Shown piece after piece: positions 1 to 6,088 of a stretch of 11,816 bases of DNA. The stretch spans positions 1 to 11,816 of the forward strand of contig JAWXCJ010000336.1 in the NCBI GenBank assembly GCA_034408875.1, read 5' to 3'. The translations under genes were made by a program, and so were the position numbers. This DNA comes from JANNHK01 sp034408875 (GTDB lineage: Bacteria; Actinomycetota; Acidimicrobiia; IMCC26256; PALSA-610). Positions within the stretch are counted from its first letter, which is position 1. Each line of letters starts with the position of its first letter. Under the pieces are notes generated by a model that saw nothing but the letters and a program-made list of their open reading frames with translations, searched no databases and was not told the DNA's origin.

Positions 1-24
1 CAAACCCTGCGCATCAGCGGGTGA
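1..24 (+). CDS. Possible 3' end of an upstream gene, cut by the window
   Basis: Frame 1 reads seven sense codons (QTLRISG) and then TGA at 22-24. In mycobacteria a phosphohexomutase gene lies just upstream of the isomerase found here, so this could be the tail of such a gene. Seven residues are too few to recognise any family, and the other two forward frames are also open for a short way. The call rests only on context. Confidence 0.15.
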   Translation, partial: QTLRISG

Positions 25-54
25 CAGGGTGAGAACATCGGGGCTCACGGACTA

Positions 55-75
55 GTCTCGCTCTCTTCACGAGAC
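55..75. other. Short inverted repeat in the leader before the Trm112 gene
   Basis: GTCTCG at 55-60 is perfectly complementary to CGAGAC at 70-75 around a 9-base loop. An 8-base palindrome, GACTAGTC, lies at 50-57 and overlaps it. There is no T-run after the stem, so it is not a standard intrinsic terminator. It could be a weak terminator of the upstream gene, a protein-binding site, or chance. Confidence 0.3.
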
Positions 76-78
76 CTA

Positions 79-121
79 CCTACGTAATCTGGCCTACGCA
101 ATCTGGGCTCACGAAATCGGG
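79..121 (+). repeat. Three imperfect 14-base tandem repeats upstream of the Trm112 gene
   Basis: Copy 1 (79-92) CCTACGTAATCTGG and copy 2 (93-106) CCTACGCAATCTGG differ at one base. Copy 3 (108-121, CTCACGAAATCGGG) matches copy 2 at 10 of 14 positions, and its end forms the GGGAG Shine-Dalgarno-like stretch (119-123) before the ATG at 129. The repeats contain TAATCT (85-90), which resembles a -10 box, but no convincing -35 element precedes it. Whether the repeat is a binding-site array or slippage debris cannot be told. Confidence 0.6.
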
Positions 122-128
122 AGATGCA

Positions 129-362
129 ATGGCGCTCGACGCGAAGCTCCTCGAGATCCTTGCGTGCCCCGAAGACAAGGGCCCGCTGCTTTACTTCACC
201 GACGAGGGCGCGCTGTACAACCCGCGCCTGAAGCGGCGCTACCGCGTGCAGGACGACATCCCGATCATGCTGATCGACGAAGCCGAGTCGGTCGACGACG
301 CCGAGAACGCCCGGCTCCTCGCGAAGGCCGAAGCCGAGGGCATCCGCCCGAACTTCGAGTGA
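129..362 (+). CDS. Trm112-family protein lacking most zinc-ligand cysteines
   Basis: This 77-residue protein matches the small Trm112/UPF0434 family: an N-terminal LLEILACP segment (about residues 7-14), a basic stretch (LKRRYRV, about 34-40) and the DIPIMLIDEA signature (about 43-52). Relatives in eukaryotes and archaea are small partners that stabilise and activate methyltransferases; the role of the bacterial forms is less clear. Classical members carry CPxC and a second Cys pair. Here only C13 remains: the next ligand position is Asp (CPED), and the second pair is replaced within YNPRLKRRY. I recall the same pattern in other actinobacteria, so it is probably a lineage trait and not decay. 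The ATG at 129 has GGGAG at 119-123. The TGA stop overlaps the GTG of the next gene in GTGA (359-362), so the two are probably co-translated. Confidence 0.88.
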   Translation: MALDAKLLEILACPEDKGPLLYFTDEGALYNPRLKRRYRVQDDIPIMLIDEAESVDDAENARLLAKAEAEGIRPNFE

Positions 363-1393
363 CCGACTCGCTCGATTTCCTCGACGCAGTCCGCGGGCTG
401 CCCGAGCAGCTCACCACCGCACACGAAGCCGCGGGCGCGCTCGACCCCGAGCAGTTCCCGCGCGGCGATTTCCGCAACATCGTCGTGTGCGGCATGGGCG
501 GGTCGGGTATCTCGGGCGATGTCGTCGCGGCCGTGTTCAACGACGTGCTGCCGGTCCCGGTGACCGTGCTCAAGCAGTACCGGGTCCCGGCCTTCGTCGG
601 GCCGAACTCGCTCGTGTTCGCGATGTCGTACTCGGGCGAGACCGAAGAAACAGTGTCGATGGCCACCGCCGCGGCCGAACGCGGCGCCACGATCGTCGCG
701 GTGTCGACCGGCGGCACGTTGGCCAAGATCGCCGAGCAAGCCGGCGGCCTTCACCTGCCGTGTCCCGAAGGGTTTTTGCCGCGCGCCGCGATCGGCGCAC
801 TGGTCGGACCGCTCGTGGTCACGCTGTTTCGCATGGGCCTCGTGCCGGGCGCCCACGCGCAGTTGATGCAGGCCCAAGCGCAACTCGCCCGGCGGCGCGA
901 TCGGTGCGAACCGGCGGTCGAGGGTGCCGTGAACCCGGCCCGTGAACTCGCCCGCAAAATCGAGCGCACCATTCCTGTCGTGTACGGCGGTGGCGCGCTC
1001 GGCGCGGTAGCCGCGTACCGCTGGAAGTGCGACGTCAACGAGAACGCCAAGGCGCCCGCGTTCGCGCACGCGTACCCCGAACTCGACCACAACGAGATCT
1101 GCGGGTGGGGCCAGCACGGCGACGTCACCCGCCAGCTCGTGACGATCGTCGAGCTACGGCACAGCTTCGAGCACCCGCAACTAGCGCGGCGGTTCGAGTA
1201 CACGCGCGAGATCATCGACGAGACCGTGCACCAGGTCCTCTCGGTCGAAGCCGAAGGCGAAGGTCGCCTCGCGCAGTTGCTCGACCTCATGTACGTCGGC
1301 GACTGGACGTCGTGCTACCTGGCGCTCGACAACGACGTCGACCCCGGGCCGATCGACGCGATCTTCGAACTGAAAAGCAAGCTCGCCCAGTGA
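359..1393 (+). CDS. SIS-domain phosphoglucose/phosphomannose isomerase-type protein
   Basis: The 344-residue product has two SIS (sugar isomerase) halves and resembles the bifunctional phosphoglucose/phosphomannose isomerases first described in archaea, which interconvert glucose-6-P or mannose-6-P with fructose-6-P in the cytoplasm. Visible motifs are GMGGSG (45-50), the sugar-phosphate loop SYSGETEET (90-98), PRAAIG (141-146), NENAKAPAF (227-235) and ELDHNE (241-246). By family comparison E228 and H244 are the likely catalytic Glu and His, and K339 near the C terminus a third active-site residue. The GTG at 359 is chosen because it overlaps the Trm112 stop and because similarity begins there; the in-frame extension back to 164 reads through the Trm112 gene. 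The mycobacterial counterpart sits beside phosphohexomutase and manA, which suggests GDP-mannose or envelope sugar supply. Whether it uses glucose-6-P, mannose-6-P or both cannot be fixed from sequence. Confidence 0.85.
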   Translation: MTDSLDFLDAVRGLPEQLTTAHEAAGALDPEQFPRGDFRNIVVCGMGGSGISGDVVAAVFNDVLPVPVTVLKQYRVPAFVGPNSLVFAMSYSGETEETVSMATAAAERGATIVAVSTGGTLAKIAEQAGGLHLPCPEGFLPRAAIGALVGPLVVTLFRMGLVPGAHAQLMQAQAQLARRRDRCEPAVEGAVNPARELARKIERTIPVVYGGGALGAVAAYRWKCDVNENAKAPAFAHAYPELDHNEICGWGQHGDVTRQLVTIVELRHSFEHPQLARRFEYTREIIDETVHQVLSVEAEGEGRLAQLLDLMYVGDWTSCYLALDNDVDPGPIDAIFELKSKLAQ

Positions 1394-1449
1394 GCGTGAT
1401 GGCGTGAGCGTGATGGCGTGAGCGTGACGGCGTGAGCGTGATGGCGTGA
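1390..1449 (+). repeat. Four 14-base tandem repeats forming a chain of GTGA stop/start overlaps
   Basis: The unit TGAGCGTGATGGCG occurs four times (1391-1404, 1405-1418, 1419-1432, 1433-1446); only the third copy differs, at one base (GACGG for GATGG). A fifth partial copy, TGAGCG, begins the coding sequence of the next gene. Read as codons, each unit is a five-codon ORF, GTG AGC GTG ATG GCG (ACG in place of ATG in the third copy), then TGA. Its TGA overlaps the next GTG by 4 bases. GTGA junctions stand at 1390, 1404, 1418, 1432 and 1446: the first holds the isomerase stop and the last holds the decarboxylase start. The arrangement is read directly from the bases. A role in termination-reinitiation is inference; repeat slippage at an original GTGA junction explains its origin. 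Confidence 0.9.
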
Positions 1450-2834
1450 GCGAGTGGCCCGATCTTCTCGCTCGGGTCGCGCAGATCGTCGCCGCCGACC
1501 GGGATCGGATCGAGTCCCGGCCCGTCGACGCCTCGGCATCGCTTGACGAGTTGCGCGCCGCGTTCGGCGGTCCGGTACCCGCCACGGGTACAGGGGCGCT
1601 CGCGCTCATCGAGGAGATCGCGGCCGCGGCCGCGCCCGGTGTCGTCGCGAGTGCGGGCCCGCGCTACTTCGGATTCGTGATCGGCGGCAGCCATCCGGCC
1701 GCGCTCGCCGCCGACTGGCTCACGAGCGGATGGGACAACAACATCGGGCTGTACGTCGCCGGCCCCGCTCCCGCGGTGATGGAAGAAGTCGCGGGGCGCT
1801 GGATGGTGGAGCTCCTGGGGCTGCCGCCCGAGTCGTCGGTCGGATTCGCGACGGGCGCGACGATGGCGAGCTTCAGCGGTCTGGCCGCGGCCCGGCACCG
1901 CGTGCTGGCCGACACGGGCTGGGATGTCGAGGCCGACGGATTACAGGGTGCGCCGCGCCTGCGCGTGATCGTCGGCGCCGAACGCCACGCGACCATCGAC
2001 GTCGCGCTGCGGTACCTCGGCATCGGCGCGGGGACGGTCGAGGTCGTTCCCGTCGACGGGCAGGGGCGCATGGCCACCGGCGAACTTGCGGGCGTGCTCG
2101 CCGCCGGTGAACCCGGGCCCACGATCATCTGTGCGCAGGCGGGCAACGTGAACACCGGTGCCGCCGATCCGTTCGGGGAGATCTGCGACCTCGCGGCCGA
2201 GATCGGGGCGTGGGTCCACGTCGACGGCGCGTTCGGCCTGTGGGCCGCGGCGACCGACGACCTGACCGCGCAGGTTGCGGGCGCGGCGCGGGCCGACTCG
2301 TGGTCGGTCGACGCGCACAAGTGGCTCAACGTCCCCTACGACTGCGGCGTCGTCGTCTGTCGCCACCCGGCCGACCACCGCGCCGCGCTCGGTGTCGAGG
2401 CCGCGTATCTGGTGCAGGGCGGCGCGGGCGCGCCACGCGACGGGCTCGACTGGGCCCCGGAATTCTCGCGCCGCGGGCGCGGTGTCCCGGTCTACGCGGC
2501 GATTCGCGCGCTCGGGCGCGACGGCATCGCGCGCGTCGTCTCCGGTTGCTGCGCCCACGCCCGCCGGTTCGCGGCCGCGCTCGGGTCCGAGCCGGGTGTC
2601 GAAATCTTGAACGACGTCGTGCTCAACCAAGTCCTTGTTCGTTTCGACGACTCCGACGACCGCACGCGCGCGGTCATCGACGGCGTCCAGGCCGACGGCA
2701 CGTGTTGGGCGGGCGGCACGGTGTGGCAGGGGAGGGCTGCGATGCGTATCTCGGTGTCGAACTGGACGACGACCGAGACCGACGTCGACCAGTCGGTCGC
2801 GGCCATGCTGCGCGTGCATCAGTCCCTCGGGTAG
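1446..2834 (+). CDS. PLP-dependent decarboxylase family protein (group II)
   Basis: The 462-residue protein belongs to the fold type I pyridoxal-phosphate enzymes, closest in pattern to the group II amino-acid decarboxylases (glutamate, tyrosine, aromatic amino acids). The Schiff-base lysine is K292 in SVDAHKWLNVPYDCG (287-301). D260 in HVDGAFG (258-264) should contact the pyridine nitrogen, H181 is the likely ring-stacking His, and GNVNTGAADPF (233-243) is the usual loop before the PLP Asp. The N-terminal part includes GPRYFGFVIGGSHPAA (71-86), also typical of bacterial members. Length is normal. The GTG start is the last step of the GTGA chain at 1390-1449, and no good Shine-Dalgarno sequence precedes it. 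The hydrolase gene follows after 20 bases, so they are probably co-transcribed. The substrate is unknown, and a related non-decarboxylating lyase or aminotransferase is possible. Confidence 0.82.
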   Translation: MSEWPDLLARVAQIVAADRDRIESRPVDASASLDELRAAFGGPVPATGTGALALIEEIAAAAAPGVVASAGPRYFGFVIGGSHPAALAADWLTSGWDNNIGLYVAGPAPAVMEEVAGRWMVELLGLPPESSVGFATGATMASFSGLAAARHRVLADTGWDVEADGLQGAPRLRVIVGAERHATIDVALRYLGIGAGTVEVVPVDGQGRMATGELAGVLAAGEPGPTIICAQAGNVNTGAADPFGEICDLAAEIGAWVHVDGAFGLWAAATDDLTAQVAGAARADSWSVDAHKWLNVPYDCGVVVCRHPADHRAALGVEAAYLVQGGAGAPRDGLDWAPEFSRRGRGVPVYAAIRALGRDGIARVVSGCCAHARRFAAALGSEPGVEILNDVVLNQVLVRFDDSDDRTRAVIDGVQADGTCWAGGTVWQGRAAMRISVSNWTTTETDVDQSVAAMLRVHQSLG

Positions 2835-2854
2835 CGACGTTGTAGCTTCGCGGC

Positions 2855-3574
2855 GTGCCTGCCGTCTTCGTCCACGGAGTCCCCGACACGCCCGCGCTGT
2901 GGAGCCCGCTGATCGACTACCTCGACCGCGACGACATCGTGCTCCCGCAATTGCCCGGGTTCGGCACGGGTGTACCGAACGGGTTCGACGCCACGAAAGA
3001 GGCGTACGTCGACTGGCTCGCGGCGCAGATCGAAGCAGTTGGCGAGCCCGTCGACCTCGTGGGGCACGACTGGGGCTCGTTGCTCGTGCAGCGAGTCGCG
3101 TCGACGCGTCCCGACCTCATTCGAACGTGGGCCGCGGGCGCGGCGACGGTCGACCCCGCGTACGTGTGGCACGAGATGGCGACGATGTGGCAGACGCCGG
3201 ACGTCGGCGAACAGGTGATGGCGGCGGTGACACCGGAGGCGATGGCAGTTGCGCTGGCACCGGAGATGGGCGAGGACCGGGCGAACGCCGTGTCCGAGTT
3301 CGTCGACGCCACGATGAAGGACTGCATCCTCAAGCTGTACCGCTCGGCCGTGAACGTCGGTCAGGAGTGGGGCCCAGCCGTCGACAAGATGGAACGGCCC
3401 GGCCTCGTGCTTTGGGGGCGCGACGACCCCTTCGTCACGTCGAACTTCGGCGAACGACTCGCGCAGCGCACCGGCGCGCAGCTCGTGATGTTCGACGGCA
3501 CCGGGCACTGGTGGCCGGTAACGCGCGCCGAGGAAGCGGCGGGCCATCTCACCGAGTTCTGGGCGTCGGCGTAG
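2855..3574 (+). CDS. Alpha/beta hydrolase with Asp nucleophile (epoxide hydrolase/haloalkane dehalogenase-like)
   Basis: The 239-residue protein has the alpha/beta-hydrolase layout: HGVP oxyanion-hole motif (7-10), nucleophile elbow GHDWGS (70-75), acid in LWGRDDPF (186-193, probably D191) and the general-base His in GTGHWW (215-220, H218). The nucleophile is D72 where esterases and lipases have Ser. This is the mark of epoxide hydrolases, haloalkane dehalogenases and fluoroacetate dehalogenases, which form an ester on Asp. The halide-binding Trp pair cannot be assigned with confidence, so epoxide hydrolase and dehalogenase remain open; W73 directly after the nucleophile fits both. The GTG at 2855 puts the first beta strand at the very N terminus, which is short for the family, and no clear ribosome-binding site is seen. 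The gene lies 20 bases after the decarboxylase and ends 9 bases from the convergent nitrilase. Confidence 0.82.
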   Translation: MPAVFVHGVPDTPALWSPLIDYLDRDDIVLPQLPGFGTGVPNGFDATKEAYVDWLAAQIEAVGEPVDLVGHDWGSLLVQRVASTRPDLIRTWAAGAATVDPAYVWHEMATMWQTPDVGEQVMAAVTPEAMAVALAPEMGEDRANAVSEFVDATMKDCILKLYRSAVNVGQEWGPAVDKMERPGLVLWGRDDPFVTSNFGERLAQRTGAQLVMFDGTGHWWPVTRAEEAAGHLTEFWASA

Positions 3575-3583
3575 CCACAAGTT

Positions 3584-4468
3584 TCAGTCCGTTCGGACGT
3601 CGAGGCGGAAGACGTCGGGGCGGGCGTAGTGGCCGGTCACGTCGAACTGGCGGCGGCTGCGGGTGATCGTTTCGCGGTCCGCGTCGGCGTAGAGGATGCC
3701 TTCTTGTTCGGTGATCGGACCGGCGAGGATCGTTCCGTCGGGGTCGACGATCACGGTATTGCCGCGTGACATCCAGTCGTCGGCGTCGCCGTAGATCTCG
3801 TCGCGACCCGGAATCGATTTCGGCACGTCGGTCGCCCGCAGGCACGAGTTGACGCCGACGACGTAGCAGCGTCCTTCCTTGGCGATGTGGCGCATCGACG
3901 CGACCCACACGTCGGAGTTGTCCCACGTCGGCGCGAGCCAGATGTCGATGCCCTGCTCGTACATCGCCGCGCGCGCGAGCGGCATGTAGTTTTCCCAGCA
4001 GATGAGGCCGCCAACGCGCCCGAACGGTGTGTCGATCACGGCGAGGGTCGAGCCGTCGCCCTGGCCCCACGCCAGGCGCTCGCCGCCGGTCGGCATGAGC
4101 TTGCGGTGTTTCGCCAGCAGCGCGCCGTCGGGACCGAAGTACAGCAGCGTGTTGTAGATCGTCCCGCCGGCGCGTTCGTTCACACCGATCGCGAGGTACA
4201 CGCCGTGCTCGGCCGCGGCCGCGCCGAGCGCGTCGCACGCAGGGCCGGGCACGTCGACACACTGGTCGGCCCACCGGGCGTACCAGTCGCCGTCGGCCCA
4301 CGGCGTGGTACGCCACACCCAATCGGGATAGGTCGGCACGAACGCCTCGGGAAACACCACGAGTTCGGCGCCGTTGGCCGCCGCTTCCTTGGTGAGTGTC
4401 CCGACTTTCTCGACGGTGGCCTCCCGGTCGCAAAAGACCGGGGCGGCTTGTACGGCGGCAATCTTCAT
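3584..4468 (-). CDS. Nitrilase / carbon-nitrogen hydrolase family protein
   Basis: The 294-residue protein shows the complete Glu-Lys-Cys triad of the nitrilase superfamily: E41 in VVFPEAFVPTYP, K123 in KHRKLMPT and C157 in LICWENYMPLAR. The sequence around these residues, together with GGERLAWGQGDGSTL (128-142), is that of true nitrilases (nitrile to acid plus ammonia) and not of the amidase or beta-ureidopropionase branches. Length is slightly below the usual 300-350. I chose the ATG at 4468, which gives MKIAAVQAAP, the normal start of the fold. An in-frame ATG at 4501 with GGGG just upstream would add 11 residues (MVARRPCLIAG) and cannot be excluded. The gene is divergent from ahcY and convergent with the hydrolase, so it has its own promoter. 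The substrate is unknown. Confidence 0.87.
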   Translation of the reverse strand: MKIAAVQAAPVFCDREATVEKVGTLTKEAAANGAELVVFPEAFVPTYPDWVWRTTPWADGDWYARWADQCVDVPGPACDALGAAAAEHGVYLAIGVNERAGGTIYNTLLYFGPDGALLAKHRKLMPTGGERLAWGQGDGSTLAVIDTPFGRVGGLICWENYMPLARAAMYEQGIDIWLAPTWDNSDVWVASMRHIAKEGRCYVVGVNSCLRATDVPKSIPGRDEIYGDADDWMSRGNTVIVDPDGTILAGPITEQEGILYADADRETITRSRRQFDVTGHYARPDVFRLDVRTD

Positions 4469-4602
4469 GCCTGCAATGAGACACGGTCTTCGCGCTACCA
4501 TCAAGCCCCAGTCGGGCCGTCAGGCTGTCATCCGGTGATCCGGGCCGGCTCCAACGGTTCCGTCGCGCGCCTCCTGCGTGCCACGAAGACGAAGGAGTCC
4601 CC
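4469..4602. promoter_or_regulatory. Divergent intergenic region between the nitrilase gene and ahcY
   Basis: These 134 bases must hold promoters for both directions. On the plus strand TACCAT (4496-4501) fits the actinobacterial -10 pattern TAnnnT, but no good -35 hexamer lies 16-19 bases upstream. ATCCGG is directly repeated at 4530-4535 and 4538-4543. AAGGAG (4592-4597) is a strong ribosome-binding site for the ATG at 4603. I looked for the conserved core of the S-adenosylhomocysteine riboswitch, which precedes ahcY in many bacteria, and for SAM riboswitch cores, and saw none. Control is therefore probably by protein or constitutive. Confidence 0.35.
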
Positions 4603-6033
4603 ATGGCCGAATTCACCGACTACAAGGTCGCCGACATTTCTCTCGCCGAGTTCGGGCGCAAGGAAATCGCGCTGGCCGAAAAAGAGATGCCGGGCCTCAT
4701 GGCCTGCCGCGAGGAGTACGGCCCGGGCCAGGTGCTCGCCGGCGCTCGCATCACCGGCTCGTTGCACATGACGATCCAGACGGCCGTGCTCATCGAGACA
4801 CTCGTCGTGCTCGGCGCCGAAGTGCGTTGGGCGAGCTGCAACATCTTCTCGACACAGGACCACGCGGCCGCGGCCATCGCGGCGGCGGGTGTGCCCGTGT
4901 TCGCGTGGAAGGGTGAGACGCTCGAGGAGTACTGGTGGTGCACCGAGCAAGCGGTGCGCTGGCCCGACGCCGACGGGGGTGGAGGCCGCGGCCCGAACAT
5001 GATCCTCGACGACGGTGGCGACGTGACGCTGCTCGTGCACAAGGGCGTCGAGTTCGAGAAGGCGGGCAAAGCCCCCGCGCCGGCGACTGCCGACAACGAA
5101 GAGTTCGCGGTCGTGCTCACGCTGCTGAACCGCACGCTGGCCGACGAGCCCGCGTTGTGGACCGAGATTTCGTCGGGCATCAAGGGTGTCACCGAAGAGA
5201 CGACAACCGGCGTGCACCGGCTGTACCAGATGGAAACCGCGGGCACGCTGCTGTTCCCGGCCATCAACGTCAACGACTCGGTGACCAAGTCGAAGTTCGA
5301 CAATCTCTACGGCTGCCGGCACTCACTCATCGACGGCATCAACCGTGCGACCGACGTCATGATCGCGGGCAAGATCGCCGTCGTCTGCGGCTACGGCGAC
5401 GTCGGCAAGGGTTGCGCGCAGTCGCTCCGCGGTCAGGGTGCGCGTGTCGTGATCACCGAGATCGACCCGATCTGCGCGTTGCAGGCGGCGATGGAGGGCT
5501 ACCAGGTCACGACGCTCGACGACGTGGTCTCCGAAGCCGACATCTTCATCACGACGACCGGCAACATGAACGTCATCACGGTCGACCACATGGCGCAGAT
5601 GAAGGACGAAGCGATCGTCGGCAACATCGGTCACTTCGACACCGAGATCGACATGGCCGGCCTCACCAAGTTCAAGGGCATCAAGCGCAACAACATCAAG
5701 CCGCAAGTCGACGAGTGGATCTTCCCCGACGGCCACGCGGTGATCGTGCTCGCCGAGGGTCGACTCCTCAACCTGGGTTGCGCGACCGGTCACCCGAGCT
5801 TCGTGATGTCGAACAGTTTCACCAACCAGGTGATCGCGCAGATCGAGCTGTTCACGCACGAAGACTTCTACGAGCGCAAGGTGCACGTGTTGCCCAAGCA
5901 CCTCGACGAGAAGGTCGCGCGCCTGCACCTCGACAAGCTCGGTGTGAAGCTCACCGTGCTCACCGACGCGCAGGCGTCGTACCTCGGCGTCCCCGCGGAC
6001 GGGCCCTTCAAGCCCGACCGCTACCGGTACTAA
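4603..6033 (+). CDS. ahcY: Adenosylhomocysteinase (S-adenosylhomocysteine hydrolase)
   Basis: The 476-residue protein is a full-length SAH hydrolase, a cytoplasmic tetramer that splits S-adenosylhomocysteine into adenosine and homocysteine using bound NAD. This removes the inhibitor left by methyltransferases. Substrate residues include H55 (SLHMT), D86 (STQDHAA), E199 (VTEET), K229 and D233 (NDSVTKSKFDN). The NAD-binding motif is GYGDVGKG (263-270), followed by NIGHFD (341-346). The C-terminal KPDRYRY (470-476) reaches the NAD site of the neighbouring subunit. An insert near residues 122-163 (PDADGGGGRGPN onward) is the one carried by the long bacterial and plant form. All key residues are present. 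The start is set by AAGGAG at 4592-4597. A perfect hairpin follows the stop. The mycobacterial ortholog sahH sits in the same broader neighbourhood. Confidence 0.98.
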   Translation: MAEFTDYKVADISLAEFGRKEIALAEKEMPGLMACREEYGPGQVLAGARITGSLHMTIQTAVLIETLVVLGAEVRWASCNIFSTQDHAAAAIAAAGVPVFAWKGETLEEYWWCTEQAVRWPDADGGGGRGPNMILDDGGDVTLLVHKGVEFEKAGKAPAPATADNEEFAVVLTLLNRTLADEPALWTEISSGIKGVTEETTTGVHRLYQMETAGTLLFPAINVNDSVTKSKFDNLYGCRHSLIDGINRATDVMIAGKIAVVCGYGDVGKGCAQSLRGQGARVVITEIDPICALQAAMEGYQVTTLDDVVSEADIFITTTGNMNVITVDHMAQMKDEAIVGNIGHFDTEIDMAGLTKFKGIKRNNIKPQVDEWIFPDGHAVIVLAEGRLLNLGCATGHPSFVMSNSFTNQVIAQIELFTHEDFYERKVHVLPKHLDEKVARLHLDKLGVKLTVLTDAQASYLGVPADGPFKPDRYRY

Positions 6034-6042
6034 CGAAAGGGC

Positions 6043-6083
6043 ATGCGTCGATAGCCCCCCTCCAGTGTGGGCTATCGACGCAT
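6043..6083 (+). terminator. Perfect 15-bp inverted repeat between ahcY and mtnA
   Basis: ATGCGTCGATAGCCC at 6043-6057 is the exact reverse complement of GGGCTATCGACGCAT at 6069-6083, with an 11-base loop (6058-6068). The stem starts 9 bases after the ahcY stop and ends 5 bases before the mtnA ATG at 6089. No U-run follows, so it is not a classical intrinsic terminator, but actinobacterial terminators often lack one. It may end or attenuate ahcY transcription, protect the 3' end of the mRNA, or, as DNA, form an operator for mtnA. It would also hide the mtnA ribosome-binding region. The structure is certain; the function is not. Confidence 0.6.
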
Positions 6084-6088
6084 CCTTC

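Noticed and set aside
164..358. N-terminal extension of the isomerase inside the Trm112 gene
   Set aside because: The extra 65 residues are the Trm112 gene read in another frame and have no isomerase similarity; the GTG at 359 fits the overlap and the protein start.
1391..1446. CRISPR-like reading of the 14-base repeats
   Set aside because: Units are too short, directly contiguous and without spacers; they are a tandem repeat at a gene junction.
3587..3598. GTCC-GTTC-GGAC mini-hairpin as a terminator between the hydrolase and nitrilase genes
   Set aside because: The stem is only 4-5 bp, lies inside the nitrilase C-terminal codons and has no T-run on either strand.
3549..4616. Long minus-strand open frame covering the nitrilase gene in another frame
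   Set aside because: It is very Arg-rich and shows no family motif, while the overlapping frame encodes a complete nitrilase with its catalytic triad. It is a high-GC shadow.
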